NCBI GenBank assembly: GCA_964242895.1
Contig: CAXTBN010000004.1
Coordinates: 25,499-89,498 of the forward strand
Reading direction: 5' to 3'
DNA: 64,000 bases
From: JASLDZ01 sp964242895
GTDB lineage: Bacteria; Pseudomonadota; Alphaproteobacteria; Caulobacterales; Caulobacteraceae
Below are positions 46,924-56,919 of this stretch, in pieces; the stretch's first letter is position 1, and each line of letters opens with the position of its first letter. The notes under the pieces are model-generated. The model made no database searches and was not told where the DNA came from. It saw nothing but the letters and a program-made list of their open reading frames with translations. The translations under genes were made by a program, and so were the position numbers.

Positions 46924-48207
46924 ATGCGTCGCGTCGTCGTCACCGGCCTTGGCCTCGTCACCCCCCTCGCCAACGGCGTGGAGGCGAGCTGGGCCGCCAT
47001 CCTGGCCGGGCGATCCGGCGCGGGCCGCATCACCACCTTCGACGCGGACGGCTGGGCCTGCCAGGTCGCCTGCGAGGTGCCGCGCGTCGACGGCCGCGGC
47101 GGCGGCCGCGCCGCCGACCCGCACTCCTTCGATCCCGACAAGGTGCTGAGCCTGCGCGAGCAGCGCCGGATCGACGACTTCATCCTCTACGGCATCGCCG
47201 CCGCCGACGAGGCCGTGCGCGACGCCGGCTGGACGCCCGAGGACCCGCACGAGCGCGAGCGCACGGGCGTGATCATCGGCTCCGGCATCGGTGGCCTGAA
47301 CACCATCTACGAGACCTCGATCGAGCTGAAGGAGCGCGGTCCGCGCAAGGTGGGACCGTTCTTCATCCCTTCGGCCCTGATCAATCTCGCGTCCGGCCAC
47401 ATCTCCATACGGTACGGCTTCAAGGGGCCGAACCACGCGGTGGTGACGGCCTGCGCCTCGGGCGCGCACGCGGTCGGCGACGCCTGCCGGCTCATCAAGT
47501 ACGGCGACGCGGATGTGATGATCGCGGGCGGGGCGGAGGCGGCGATCGGGCCCATCGGCGTGGCCGGCTTCATCGCCTGTCGCGCCCTCACCACCGGCTT
47601 CAACGACGCGCCCGAGAAGGCGAGCCGGCCGTACGACAAGGACCGAGACGGTTTCGTGCTCGGCGAGGGCGCGGGCGTGCTGGTGCTGGAGGAGTACGAG
47701 CACGCCAAGGCGCGGGGCGCGAAGATCTACGCCGAGGTGAAGGGCTACGGCCTCTCCGGCGACGCCCACCACATCACCGCCCCCGCGTCGGACGGCGACG
47801 GCGGCTACCGCGCCATGCAGGCGGCGCTGAAGGACGCCGGGATGAGCGCGGCCGACATGGACTACATCAACGCCCATGGCACATCGACGCCGCTCGGCGA
47901 CGAGATCGAGCTGGGCGCCGTCGAGCGCATCCTGGGCGACGACGCGGCGAAGGCGACGATGAGCTCCACCAAGTCCGCCATCGGCCACCTCCTGGGCGCC
48001 GCCGGCGCGGTGGAGGCCTGCTTCACCTGCCTGGCCATCCGCGACCAGGTCGCCCCGCCGACCATCAACCTCGACAACCCGTCGGTCGAGACGAAGATCG
48101 ACCTCGTGCCTCACACCAAGAAGGCCATGAAGATCGACGCCGCCTTGTCGAACAGCTTCGGTTTCGGCGGCACCAACGCCAGCCTCGTATTCACGAAGGT
48201 CGCGTGA
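46924..48207 (+). CDS. fabF: 3-oxoacyl-ACP synthase II
   Basis: 427 residues. The catalytic triad is C177 (VTACASGAHA), the His in INAHGTSTPLGD, and the His in KSAIGHLLGAAGA. It condenses malonyl-ACP with acyl-ACP and extends C16:1 to C18:1. It follows acpP in the conserved acpP-fabF-mltG order. AGGAGA is 12 bases before the ATG. Confidence 0.97.
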   Translation: MRRVVVTGLGLVTPLANGVEASWAAILAGRSGAGRITTFDADGWACQVACEVPRVDGRGGGRAADPHSFDPDKVLSLREQRRIDDFILYGIAAADEAVRDAGWTPEDPHERERTGVIIGSGIGGLNTIYETSIELKERGPRKVGPFFIPSALINLASGHISIRYGFKGPNHAVVTACASGAHAVGDACRLIKYGDADVMIAGGAEAAIGPIGVAGFIACRALTTGFNDAPEKASRPYDKDRDGFVLGEGAGVLVLEEYEHAKARGAKIYAEVKGYGLSGDAHHITAPASDGDGGYRAMQAALKDAGMSAADMDYINAHGTSTPLGDEIELGAVERILGDDAAKATMSSTKSAIGHLLGAAGAVEACFTCLAIRDQVAPPTINLDNPSVETKIDLVPHTKKAMKIDAALSNSFGFGGTNASLVFTKVA

Positions 48208-48231
48208 GAGCGGTCGCGTGAGAGGCTTCGC

Positions 48232-49308
48232 ATGAGCGCTGGGGGCGGCCGGCGCTTCGTCGCGGGCGTCACCGGCGCGGTCCTGACCTTCGTCGCCCTG
48301 GCGGTGCTCGCGGTCGCGGGCGGACTGGCCGCCTACGTCGCGCCGGGTCCCGCCGCTCAGGGAGGCGCAACCGCCACCACCGTGATCCTGCGCCACGGCG
48401 CGCACGTGCAGGAGATCGCCGCCGCCCTGAAGCGGCAGGGCGCCATCGCGTCCACGCCCGCCTTCATCGTCGCCGCCGAACTGACGGGCGCCGCGCGGCG
48501 GCTGAAGTCGGGCGAGTACCTGATCCCCTCACGCGCCTCGCTGGGCGCGGTGCTGAAGCGTATCCGCACGGGCGAGATCGTGCACCACCGGGTCACCATC
48601 GCCGAGGGGCTCACCTCGCAGCAGGCGCTGGACATCCTCAAGGCCTCCGATGTGCTCACCGGTGACGCGCCCACGCCGACGGAGGGCGCCATCCTGCCCG
48701 AAACCTACGACGTGGTGCGCGGCGACGGCCGCTCGGCGGTGCTGCAGCGCATGATGGACGACCGCGACCGCCTGCTGGCGTCGCTGTGGGCCAAGCGCCA
48801 GCCCGGCCTGCCCTACGCCTCGCCGCAAGAGGCGGTCGCCCTGGCCTCCATCATCGAGAAGGAGACCGCCGTGCCCGCCGAGCGCCCGCGCGTGGCCGCC
48901 GTCTACGTCAACCGCCTGCGGGCGAACATGAACTTGGACGCTGATCCAACGCTGATCTACGGCATCACGCGCGGCTATCCCCTCGGCCGCGGCCTGACCA
49001 AGTCGGAGCTGGCGGCCGACACGCCCTACAACACCTACCTGCACTCCGGCCTGCCGCCGACCCCCATCGCCAACCCGGGCCGGGCGAGCCTGGCCGCCGT
49101 GCTCGACCCGCCGCACACGCAGGAGCTGTTCTTCGTCGCCGACGGCACGGGCGGCCACGCCTTCGCGCGCACCCAGGCCGAGCAGGACGCCAACGTCGCC
49201 AAGTGGCGCGCCATCGAGAAGGCGCGCGCGGCCGCCAAGGCCGTGGCCACCACGACAGCCAGGGCGACTGTGACCCAGACGCACGCACAGGCCGCCCATG
49301 CCCGCTGA
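48232..49308 (+). CDS. mltG: Endolytic transglycosylase MltG
   Basis: 358 residues. One N-terminal membrane helix (VTGAVLTFVALAVLAVAGGLAAYV), a LysM-like subdomain, and the YceG catalytic domain with the glutamate in LASIIEKETAVPAERPRVAAVYVNRL and the LGRGLTKSEL...NTYLHSGLPPTPIANPG block. It cleaves nascent glycan strands at the inner membrane. The Ala/Thr-rich tail is not conserved. Its end overlaps the gmk start by 11 bases. Confidence 0.95.
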   Translation: MSAGGGRRFVAGVTGAVLTFVALAVLAVAGGLAAYVAPGPAAQGGATATTVILRHGAHVQEIAAALKRQGAIASTPAFIVAAELTGAARRLKSGEYLIPSRASLGAVLKRIRTGEIVHHRVTIAEGLTSQQALDILKASDVLTGDAPTPTEGAILPETYDVVRGDGRSAVLQRMMDDRDRLLASLWAKRQPGLPYASPQEAVALASIIEKETAVPAERPRVAAVYVNRLRANMNLDADPTLIYGITRGYPLGRGLTKSELAADTPYNTYLHSGLPPTPIANPGRASLAAVLDPPHTQELFFVADGTGGHAFARTQAEQDANVAKWRAIEKARAAAKAVATTTARATVTQTHAQAAHAR

Positions 49309-49963
49309 CGCCGGCTTGCAGGCCGCCGAGGACCGTCGGCTGCGCCGCGGTGTCATGCTGATCCTGTGCAGCCCGTCGGGCGCGGGGAAGACCTCGCTGT
49401 CGCGTCGTCTCGTGGCCGACTTCCCGGAGCTGTCGCTCTCCGTTTCCTGCACCACGCGCGGCGAGCGGCCGGGCGAGCGGCACGGGCGGGAGTACTTCTT
49501 CACCTCGCCCGACGAGTTCGCGCGACTGATCGAGGAGGACGCGTTCCTGGAGTGGGCTGAGGTCCACGACCACCGCTACGGCACCCCGCGCGAGCCGGTG
49601 CTGGCGGCGCTGGAGGCCGGGCGCGACGTGCTCTTCGACATCGACTGGCAGGGCGCGCGCGCGGTGACGGCCAAGACGCCCGACGACGTGGTGCGCGTGT
49701 TCGTGCTGCCGCCCTCGATGCGCGATCTCCACCGCCGCCTTGTCGCTCGCGCGCAGGACTCCGACGCGGTGATAGCCGGGCGGCTGCAGCGCGCGTCGGG
49801 CGAGATCTCGCACTGGTCGGAGTTCGACTATGTGCTGGTCAACGACGATTTCGACCGCGCCTATACGGAACTCAGCCACATCTATCGCGCCGAGCGGCTG
49901 AAGCGCGCGCGCCAGCCCTGGCTGGCTGGCTTCGTTCAGCGGCTGGACGACGAGGGCGTCTAG
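49298..49963 (+). CDS. gmk: Guanylate kinase
   Basis: 221 residues. The P-loop CSPSGAGKTSLSRRL (K31) is followed by SVSCTTRGERPGERHGREYFF and FLEWAEVHDHRYGT, the GMP-binding and substrate blocks. It phosphorylates GMP and dGMP. It overlaps mltG by 11 bases and ends four bases into the convergent hydrolase gene. Confidence 0.96.
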   Translation: MPADAGLQAAEDRRLRRGVMLILCSPSGAGKTSLSRRLVADFPELSLSVSCTTRGERPGERHGREYFFTSPDEFARLIEEDAFLEWAEVHDHRYGTPREPVLAALEAGRDVLFDIDWQGARAVTAKTPDDVVRVFVLPPSMRDLHRRLVARAQDSDAVIAGRLQRASGEISHWSEFDYVLVNDDFDRAYTELSHIYRAERLKRARQPWLAGFVQRLDDEGV

Positions 49964-51090
49964 GGCTCCCCGCCGCTGCGGGCGATCAGCTCGCGCAGGT
50001 CGGTCTCCCACAGCGCCGCCCAGGTGTGTGTCCCATGGCCGTGGCCTGCCTTCTCGATCGGGATCAGCACGAACCTGCCCGCCTTGAGCCGCGGGCCGAA
50101 GCGCTCACCCACCTTCAGCTCGGGCGGGTTGATGAAGTCGTCGGCGGAGTTCACCCAGGTGAGCGGGACCGTGATCTTCTCCAGCTCACCCGAGGGGTCG
50201 TAGGTGCGCGAGGCGGCCACCTGATAGAGCAGGTCGTTGGCCTCGCCGGTCTTCAGCGTGCGGTCGACGGTCTGGCGGTAGAGGGCGTCCGCCTTGTCCA
50301 GCGTGTCGAGCTGGCGGTGCATGGGGGCGGGCGCCGCGCCCGCCACGGCCAGGAAGGCGGCGGCCTCGCGCAGGCCGCCCTGGGGCTCGACGGTGTAGTC
50401 GCCCCCCCTGTAGCCCGGATCGGAGACGATGGCGTCCATCACCGCCTCGCGCCACAGGCGGTTGCGGCCGACGATGGCCGTCGGCGCGCAGGCCAGGGGC
50501 ATGATCGCCTGCGCGAAGCCGGGGTAGGCCTCGCCCCAGACGAAGTCGTGCATGCAGCCCATGGAGGTGCCCATGAGCAGGCGCAGCCGGTCCACCTTGA
50601 GGCCGTCGACCAGCAGCGCGTGCTGGGCGGCGACCATGTCGGCGTAGTCGTACTTGGGAAAGCGGGCGTGCAGGCCGTCCGACGGCTTGGACGAGGCGCC
50701 GTGGCCGATGCCGTCCGGCAGGATCACGTACCAGCGCCGGATGTCGAGCGCGCCGCCAGGCTTGTAGAGCACATCGGCGAACTGCGGGCTCAGGAACTGC
50801 TTGCCCGATCCGCCGGTGCCGTGGAGCACCGTCACCGCGTTGGTCACGCGGCCTTGCGCGTCGCGCCGCGGCTCGCCGAGCGTGGTGTAGTGCAGGCGCA
50901 GCTCCGGCAGCGTCTCGCCCGAACGGAAGCGGAAGCCGCGGACGACGTAGTCGCCCTCACGCGTCGGCCAGGGCGTAGAAGCGGCCGCCACCGTCCCGGC
51001 GAGGGATGCGATCGGCGCGTTGCTGTGGAACGGCGCTCCGGTGGCCGGCTGGGCGACGAGGGCGAGGGCGGCGAGGAGCGCGGCGGACAT
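49960..51090 (-). CDS. Secreted alpha/beta hydrolase (homoserine acetyltransferase-like)
   Basis: 376 residues. A signal peptide (LLAALALVAQPATGAP) precedes an alpha/beta hydrolase domain with HGTGGSGKQFL (oxyanion region) and the nucleophile elbow GTSMG (S176). The likely acid is in NSADDFINP, and the base is in the terminal EKAGHGHGTHTW. The sequence resembles the MetX-like branch, but the signal peptide argues against methionine synthesis and for a periplasmic esterase or acyltransferase. Confidence 0.85.
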   Translation of the reverse strand: MSAALLAALALVAQPATGAPFHSNAPIASLAGTVAAASTPWPTREGDYVVRGFRFRSGETLPELRLHYTTLGEPRRDAQGRVTNAVTVLHGTGGSGKQFLSPQFADVLYKPGGALDIRRWYVILPDGIGHGASSKPSDGLHARFPKYDYADMVAAQHALLVDGLKVDRLRLLMGTSMGCMHDFVWGEAYPGFAQAIMPLACAPTAIVGRNRLWREAVMDAIVSDPGYRGGDYTVEPQGGLREAAAFLAVAGAAPAPMHRQLDTLDKADALYRQTVDRTLKTGEANDLLYQVAASRTYDPSGELEKITVPLTWVNSADDFINPPELKVGERFGPRLKAGRFVLIPIEKAGHGHGTHTWAALWETDLRELIARSGGEP

Positions 51091-51116
51091 GGCGGGGAGC
51101 TTGGCGCGGAGCGGCG

Positions 51117-51953
51117 TCAGCCCGCAAGGGTCGCCTGCGCCAGCCGCAGGAAGCCGGCCACGTCCACCGTCTCAGCGCGCACGTCCGCCGGCAGGCCCGC
51201 GGCCGCGCACAGGGCCTCGCCGCCCAGCGGTTTCAGCGACGACCGAAGCATCTTGCGGCGCTGGCCGAAGGCGGCGGCGGTGACGCGCTCCAGCGCGCCC
51301 ACGAGCGCCGCGTCGGGCCCGTCGTCGCGCGGGACGGCGCGGATCACGGCGGAGTCCACCTTGGGGGGCGGCGTGAAGGCGCGGGCCGGCAGGGCCATCA
51401 CCGTCTCCACCCGCGCCAGGGCCTGCGCCAGGACGGAGAGCCGCCCGTAGTCGCGGCCTCCCGGCGGGGCGCCGATGCGCTCGGCGACCTCCGCCTGGAA
51501 CATCAGCGTCATGGAGGCGGGGCGGAACGGCCCGGTGAGCCAGCCGGTGAACAGCGGCGTGCCCACGTTGTACGGCAGGTTGGACACGACCGCAGTGGGC
51601 GCGTCGGGAGCGTGCGCGGCGAGCAGTGCGGCGCCGTCGATCGCCAGGGCGTCGGCTTCGACCACCTGCAGCGCGCCTTCGGCGGCGTCGGCCAGCTCTC
51701 CCAGCAACGGCAGGAAGCGCCGGTCCTTCTCGACGGCGACGACGCGGTGGCCGGCGGCCAGCAGCGCGCGCGTCAGGCCGCCGGGGCCGGGGCCCACCTC
51801 CAGCACGGCCGCACCGTGCGGGAGCGCGGCCAGCCGCACGATCTTGGCCGTGACGTTCAGGTCGAGCAGGAAGTGCTGGCCGAACCGCTTGTCCGCGCCG
51901 AGTCCATGCTCGGCCAGCGCCTCGCGCAGGGGCGGCAGCCCCGAGAGGTCCAC
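51117..51953 (-). CDS. rsmA: 16S rRNA dimethyladenosine transferase
   Basis: 278 residues. GLGADKRFGQHFLLDLNVTAKI, the SAM loop EVGPGPGGLTRALL and the catalytic VVSNLPYNV are diagnostic for KsgA/RsmA. It dimethylates the two adjacent adenines near the 3' end of 16S rRNA. The GTG start is separated from the pdxA stop by one base (TGAGGTG), so the two are coupled, as in many proteobacteria. Confidence 0.96.
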   Translation of the reverse strand: MDLSGLPPLREALAEHGLGADKRFGQHFLLDLNVTAKIVRLAALPHGAAVLEVGPGPGGLTRALLAAGHRVVAVEKDRRFLPLLGELADAAEGALQVVEADALAIDGAALLAAHAPDAPTAVVSNLPYNVGTPLFTGWLTGPFRPASMTLMFQAEVAERIGAPPGGRDYGRLSVLAQALARVETVMALPARAFTPPPKVDSAVIRAVPRDDGPDAALVGALERVTAAAFGQRRKMLRSSLKPLGGEALCAAAGLPADVRAETVDVAGFLRLAQATLAG

Positions 51954-51954
51954 C

Positions 51955-53031
51955 TCAGCGCGCGGAGATGCGCGCCCGCTCGCGGCGGGCGGCCATGTCC
52001 GCGGCGAGGCGCACGGCGGCGACCAGGCTGTCGGCGCGAGCGAGGCCGCGGCCGGCGATCCCGAAGCCCGTGCCGTGGTCGGGCGAGGTCCGCACGATGG
52101 GCAGGCCCAGGCTGACGTTCACTCCGCCCCAGAAGTCCACCGTCTTCACCGGGATCAGCGCCTGATCGTGGTACAGGCACACGGCGGCGTCGTAGCGGGC
52201 GCGCGCCTCGGTGTGGAACAGGGTGTCGGCCGGCTGCGGGTCGGTGATGTCGATGCCCTCGGCGCGAAGGCGCTCCGCCGCGGGGCGGACGATGTCGATC
52301 TCCTCGCGGCCCAGCGTGCCGCTCTCGCCCGCGTGCGGGTTGAGGCCGGCCAGCGCGAGCCTCGGGCGCTCGATCCCGAGGTCAGTGCGCAGGGCGTGGG
52401 CGGTGACGCGCGCGGTCTCCACGATCCGCTCCAGGCTGACTGCGGCGACCGCCTCCTTGAGGGACAGGTGGATGGTCACGAGCACGCAGCGGAGGTCGGC
52501 GGCCGCGAGCATCATCACCGGCCCGCGCGGGCCGGCGTAGGGTGCGCCGCCCGTGAGCTCGGCCAGGAACTCCGTGTGGCCGGGGAAGCCGAAGCCGGCC
52601 TCGTACAGCGGAGCCTTGGCGATGGGCGCCGTCACGATCCCGCCGACGCGGCCCGAGAGCGCCAAGCCGACGGCGGTCTCGATCCAGCGGATCACGCTCG
52701 GAGCGTAGGAGGGCGACGGCTTGCCGGCGACCACGGGTGCGGTGAGAGGCAGGTCCAGCACGGGAAGCGCGTTCGGGAAAGCCGCGGCCGCCGCCGAGGG
52801 AGCGCCGACCCGCTGCACCGGCGTGCGGCCGCTGGCCGCCGCCAGCGCATCGGCGTCGCCCACCACCACGAAGGGCAGCGGCTCGGCACGGAGCGCCCGC
52901 CACGCCTTGACGATGATCTCCGGGCCGATCCCTGCAGGATCGCCCAGAGTCACGGCCAGCGGCGTCGCGGGCGGGGAAGGGGCGGGGAGGCGCGCCGAAG
53001 CGCCGGCGTCCGCCGCGCCCGCCAGCGTCAT
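51955..53031 (-). CDS. pdxA: 4-hydroxythreonine-4-phosphate dehydrogenase
   Basis: 358 residues. VTLGDPAGIGPEII opens the protein. The metal ligands are in FPGHTEFLAEL, CVLVTIHLSLKEA-type and CLYHDQALIPVK, with NVSLGLPIVRTSPDHGTGF near the end. It oxidises 4-phosphohydroxy-threonine in pyridoxal phosphate synthesis. The first 22 residues are a Pro/Ala extension. The ATG overlaps the surA stop (ATGA), in the conserved surA-pdxA-rsmA order. Confidence 0.95.
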   Translation of the reverse strand: MTLAGAADAGASARLPAPSPPATPLAVTLGDPAGIGPEIIVKAWRALRAEPLPFVVVGDADALAAASGRTPVQRVGAPSAAAAAFPNALPVLDLPLTAPVVAGKPSPSYAPSVIRWIETAVGLALSGRVGGIVTAPIAKAPLYEAGFGFPGHTEFLAELTGGAPYAGPRGPVMMLAAADLRCVLVTIHLSLKEAVAAVSLERIVETARVTAHALRTDLGIERPRLALAGLNPHAGESGTLGREEIDIVRPAAERLRAEGIDITDPQPADTLFHTEARARYDAAVCLYHDQALIPVKTVDFWGGVNVSLGLPIVRTSPDHGTGFGIAGRGLARADSLVAAVRLAADMAARRERARISAR

Positions 53032-54389
53032 CGGTTCTCGATGGCTGCGGAGTTGCGCAGGTCGCGCAGGAAGCGGCGCGCGATCATGCCCAGCTGCTCG
53101 CCGTAAATGCGGTTCTCGATATCGGCGCGCGTCGGCTCCTTGGAGCCGCCGACGTGGCGACCGCACACGGCGATCACGTGCAGGCCCTGCGCGGTGCGCA
53201 CGGGCTGGCTGACCTCGCCCGGCTTGAGCCCGTCGATGGCCTTGCGGAAGTCGGGCGACAGGTCGTCCAGGCTGGTCTCGCCCAGGTCGCCGGCGACCAC
53301 GCCCGAGACCTTGCCCGCCTCCGTCTGCAGCTGATCGCAGGCGTGGACCTGGCCGCGGAGGGTCTCGAGCTTGGCCTGAGCGGCGGCCACCTCGGTGGCG
53401 GGCGCCGTCCGGTTCAGGGCGATCGCCGCTTGCTTCAGGTCGATCACGTTGGCGCTTACGCCCGCACGCTTCTCGCGCAGCTGGACGATGTAGACGCCGT
53501 CGCGCACGGGGATGGGGCCGGAGGTCTGGCCGGGTTGCAGCGTCTCGACCGCGTGCTGGATCTCGGCCGGCATCTCGCCGGACACGAGCCAGCCGGCGTC
53601 GCCGCCGTTGGCCGCCGAGGGCAGCGCCGAGAATTGGCGCGCCACCGCCTGGAAGGGCGCCGCGCTCGTCTTCATCTGCTCGACCAGCTGATTGGCGCCG
53701 TCCAGCGCCTGCTGCTGGCCGCCGAGGCGGTTGGCGTCGAGGAACACCTCGCTGACGAGGTATTGCGGCTTGGAGGCCGACGCGTTGTAGCGGGCGAGCG
53801 CCGCGGTGATCTGATCGTCGCCGACGTGCACGTTGTCGCGGAAGCGGCCGGACACGTACTTTCGCCAGCCCAGCTGCACCTTGAGCTGGTCGCGCAGGGT
53901 GGCGGGCTCGATGCCGGCGCCCTCCAGGCTCTTGATCAGTTGCGGACCTTTGACGTTGTAGCTCTTGGCCATGTCCTCGATCTCCGCATCCACCTCCTTG
54001 TCGGTGGGGAAGACCTTGTAGTGCTGCTTCTCCTCGACGCGGCTCAGCTCCTGCATCTGCAGCCGCTCGTCGACCAGCGCGCGCAGCGCCTCGCGCTCGA
54101 TCTGCGGCAGGTTCGCCTCCGTGGGCTGCACGCCGGTGGAGACGATCAGGAGGCGGATGCGCTGGCGCAGGTCGTAGGTCGAGATGACCTCGTCGTTGAT
54201 GACCGCGGCCACCGACTCGCTCATCGGCCGAGGCCCGGCGGCCGTGGCGGGGGTGGCGGCCGGGGCGGCGGCGCCCGCGGCTGCGGCGGGCGACGCGGCG
54301 GGCGTGATGCTCTGGCCGAGCGCTGCGGCGGGCAGGGCGGCCAGCCACACGGCCAGGGCCGCGCCGGAAGCGGGACGCATGGAACGCAT
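53028..54389 (-). CDS. surA: Periplasmic chaperone/peptidyl-prolyl isomerase SurA
   Basis: About 453 residues. A signal peptide (AALAVWLAALPAAALGQ) is followed by an Ala/Pro linker, the SurA N-domain (VAAVINDEVISTYDLRQRIRLLI) and two parvulin-like regions: one around WLVSGEMPAEIQHAVETLQPG and one around LSPDFRKAIDGLKPGEVSQPV. It chaperones outer-membrane proteins, including LptD encoded just upstream. The ATG chosen has AGAGG at good spacing. A longer ATG overlapping the lptD stop (TGATG) is possible. Confidence 0.93.
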   Translation of the reverse strand: MRSMRPASGAALAVWLAALPAAALGQSITPAASPAAAAGAAAPAATPATAAGPRPMSESVAAVINDEVISTYDLRQRIRLLIVSTGVQPTEANLPQIEREALRALVDERLQMQELSRVEEKQHYKVFPTDKEVDAEIEDMAKSYNVKGPQLIKSLEGAGIEPATLRDQLKVQLGWRKYVSGRFRDNVHVGDDQITAALARYNASASKPQYLVSEVFLDANRLGGQQQALDGANQLVEQMKTSAAPFQAVARQFSALPSAANGGDAGWLVSGEMPAEIQHAVETLQPGQTSGPIPVRDGVYIVQLREKRAGVSANVIDLKQAAIALNRTAPATEVAAAQAKLETLRGQVHACDQLQTEAGKVSGVVAGDLGETSLDDLSPDFRKAIDGLKPGEVSQPVRTAQGLHVIAVCGRHVGGSKEPTRADIENRIYGEQLGMIARRFLRDLRNSAAIENR

Positions 54390-54427
54390 GAACTCTGAAA
54401 CCTCTTGCGGGAGGCGCTCGGCGCGCA

Positions 54428-56893
54428 TCAGCGCCCGGATGTCGCCGGCCTGAAGGGCGAACCTGTATCACCCAGTGTGGCCAGGGTAAGGCGGATCCCG
54501 ATGCTGTTGGAGGCGCCGATCGCCGCACGGTACGTTTCGTCGCGGGTGTAGATCAGGTCCACGCGGATGCACTCGTCGCGATAGACCAGCCCGATCTGCG
54601 CCGCCGGGAAGGTCTTCAGCCGCAGGTCGCGCGTGGCGTTGACGCTGACGCCCCAGTTCTTGAGCACGAACCAGGTGCCCGCGATCGTGGCGTCCTCCAC
54701 CCGGCCAATCTGGGTCACGCCCTGCGCGTCGATGAAGAAGCCGCTCTCGTTATACAGGTAGCGCAGGCTGCCCTGGATGGAGCCCCAGCCCACGTCCAGG
54801 CCCGCCTCGTTGCGGCGCACCGCCAGGGTCTCGGCGTCCAGCCGCGAGCGGATGAAGAAGTTCGTCCCCGCGACGGGCGACACCTGCGCGAACGCCACGT
54901 AATCCGACGTGCGGCCCTGCAGGCCGGAGCCGACCGTGAAGGCCGGGTCTGGCTCGGTTCGGTAGGTGCGCCCCACGGTGAAGTTGGCGGTGCGCCCCGC
55001 GCCCCACAGCACGTTGGCCCGCGCGCCAATGTTGAAGCGGGCGCCGCTCTCGTACAGGTCGAAGCCGGGGAAGCGGTCGGGCTCGAACAGGGTGGTGTCG
55101 TCGAACTCGAAGGCGACGCTGTCTTCGTTGGGGATGTTGCGGTCGGGCTTGTAGTTGGGCGAGACCAGCGCCTGAATGATCGGCTCGATGATGATCGAGG
55201 TCGAGGACGTGGTGCGGATCAACGGCCAACTGGCGGTGAAGCCGGCGGTGCCCTGGGCGATGCCGTTCAGCGCGTTGGAGGGCTTGCTCGTGTTGACGAT
55301 CCCGTTGGACGTGGTCAGCACCCCGTCGCCGATGCTGTAGAGGTCCGCGCGCGCTTCCAGAAGCGGCTGCACGCGGATGCCGTCGGGCAGGAACAGGTCG
55401 CGCCGCCACTCGGCGCGCGCGCTGGCGCGCCGGCTGTCGTCGTAGGTAAGGGCGGAGGTGCCGGCCGGCAGAACCGTGTCGAGCTGCGTCCCCAGCCGCT
55501 GCGGCCCGAGCGGTTGCAGGCCCGTGGGGTCGGAGATGGAGACCACGTCGTCGTTGCGCGTAAGCACCACGCCGCTGGCGCGCATGCGCAACCGCCCGCC
55601 CAGGATGTCGGTCGCTGGATCCCAGCGCGCCTCGATCAGCGGACCCACCACGGGGAAGGCCTTGTTGCTCTCGAAGGTGGTGCGGCCGCTCGCGTCGGTG
55701 CCGTAGGCGCGCAGCGACTGGAAGCTGATGGCCGCGACCGAGATGTAGGAGGTCGGGTCCGTCCGTTCGCCGAACAACTGCGAGACCAGCCGGTCGGTGT
55801 CGGCGGGATACAGGCCGCGATTGGTGAACACGCTCCGCACGTCGTAGCGGCGGAACAGCGTCGGGTCGGTCACGCGCTCCAGGCCGAAGCCGGCGTCGTA
55901 GTCGGGGCCGAAGGTGAACCGGCCGTTGGACAGGATGTAGGAACGGTTGGTGTCGTCGTCGTAGCGGCCGTTGTTGTCGAACAGCTTTTCGTGCGTGTAG
56001 CCGCCGCGCACGTCCACGTAGCCGTTGTCGAACCGCTGCCTGTACTCCAGCTCCAGCAGCGGCTTCACGGCGGTGTCCAGCTGCAGGCGCGCGGTGAGGT
56101 CGTTCGAGTCCGACAGGGCGAAGTAGTACGGCTGGTCGTAGGAGAGGCCGAGACGCTTGTTGTAGCTGATCCGCGGCGCCAGGAAGCCCGAGCGGCGCTC
56201 GGCGGTCGGGTCCGGCGTCAGCAGCACCGGCAGATAGAAGATCGGCACGCCCTTGACGCGGATCACCGCGTTCTCGAAGTAGATCAGCTTCTTGGGCTTG
56301 TCCTCGACGATGCGGGTGGCCCGGATGTCGTAGGTGGGCGTCTTGGGCGTGACGCCGTCGGACTTGCAGATGTCACACGGCGTGTAGACGGCGTTGCGCA
56401 GCTCGTTGACGTCCTCGCTGCGCTTGACCGCGGCGCCCGAGGCGATGGTCACGTTCTTCTGCAGTCGTGCGGAGAAGCCCAGCGCCACGCCCGCGCGCAG
56501 CTGGTCGTCCAGCTGCACGTCCTCGCCGAACTCGACGGTGCCGTCGACCTGGATCACCATCGCGTGGCCGACGGCGTGGGCCGCGCCGGAGTCGGTGTTG
56601 TAGACGATCTTGTCGGCGCGCACGGTGCGGCCCTGCACCCGCGCCTCCGCCCGGCCCTCGGCGGTGACGAGATCGTGGTCGCGGTCGTCGACCAGGCGGT
56701 CGGCCTCGATGTAGATCTCGTCGTCGTTGAGACCGTCGGCCCCGGGCGGGGTGGCCGCGGGCAGGGGCGTCGCGGGCCGCAGCAGCTGGGACGGGGCGGG
56801 GGGCGCCGCGACCGCGACCGCGGGCGCCGCGGCCAGGGCGGCGGCGCCCAGCAGCAGGCGGGCGCGTCTAGAACGGAACGGGGTCACACGCAT
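54428..56893 (-). CDS. lptD: LPS-assembly protein LptD
   Basis: 821 residues. A signal peptide (LLLGAAALAAAPAVAVA), a periplasmic OstA/LptA-like jellyroll (EIYIEADRLVDDRDHDLVTAEG) and a large C-terminal beta barrel. Cysteines in TPCDICKSDG near residue 180 and one near the end in YRDECIR could form the essential disulphides. It inserts LPS into the outer leaflet of the outer membrane. It follows lptG on the same strand, and surA begins at its stop. Confidence 0.95.
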   Translation of the reverse strand: MRVTPFRSRRARLLLGAAALAAAPAVAVAAPPAPSQLLRPATPLPAATPPGADGLNDDEIYIEADRLVDDRDHDLVTAEGRAEARVQGRTVRADKIVYNTDSGAAHAVGHAMVIQVDGTVEFGEDVQLDDQLRAGVALGFSARLQKNVTIASGAAVKRSEDVNELRNAVYTPCDICKSDGVTPKTPTYDIRATRIVEDKPKKLIYFENAVIRVKGVPIFYLPVLLTPDPTAERRSGFLAPRISYNKRLGLSYDQPYYFALSDSNDLTARLQLDTAVKPLLELEYRQRFDNGYVDVRGGYTHEKLFDNNGRYDDDTNRSYILSNGRFTFGPDYDAGFGLERVTDPTLFRRYDVRSVFTNRGLYPADTDRLVSQLFGERTDPTSYISVAAISFQSLRAYGTDASGRTTFESNKAFPVVGPLIEARWDPATDILGGRLRMRASGVVLTRNDDVVSISDPTGLQPLGPQRLGTQLDTVLPAGTSALTYDDSRRASARAEWRRDLFLPDGIRVQPLLEARADLYSIGDGVLTTSNGIVNTSKPSNALNGIAQGTAGFTASWPLIRTTSSTSIIIEPIIQALVSPNYKPDRNIPNEDSVAFEFDDTTLFEPDRFPGFDLYESGARFNIGARANVLWGAGRTANFTVGRTYRTEPDPAFTVGSGLQGRTSDYVAFAQVSPVAGTNFFIRSRLDAETLAVRRNEAGLDVGWGSIQGSLRYLYNESGFFIDAQGVTQIGRVEDATIAGTWFVLKNWGVSVNATRDLRLKTFPAAQIGLVYRDECIRVDLIYTRDETYRAAIGASNSIGIRLTLATLGDTGSPFRPATSGR

Positions 56894-56919
56894 CGGTGTC
56901 CGATGCGGCGCCGCTGGGG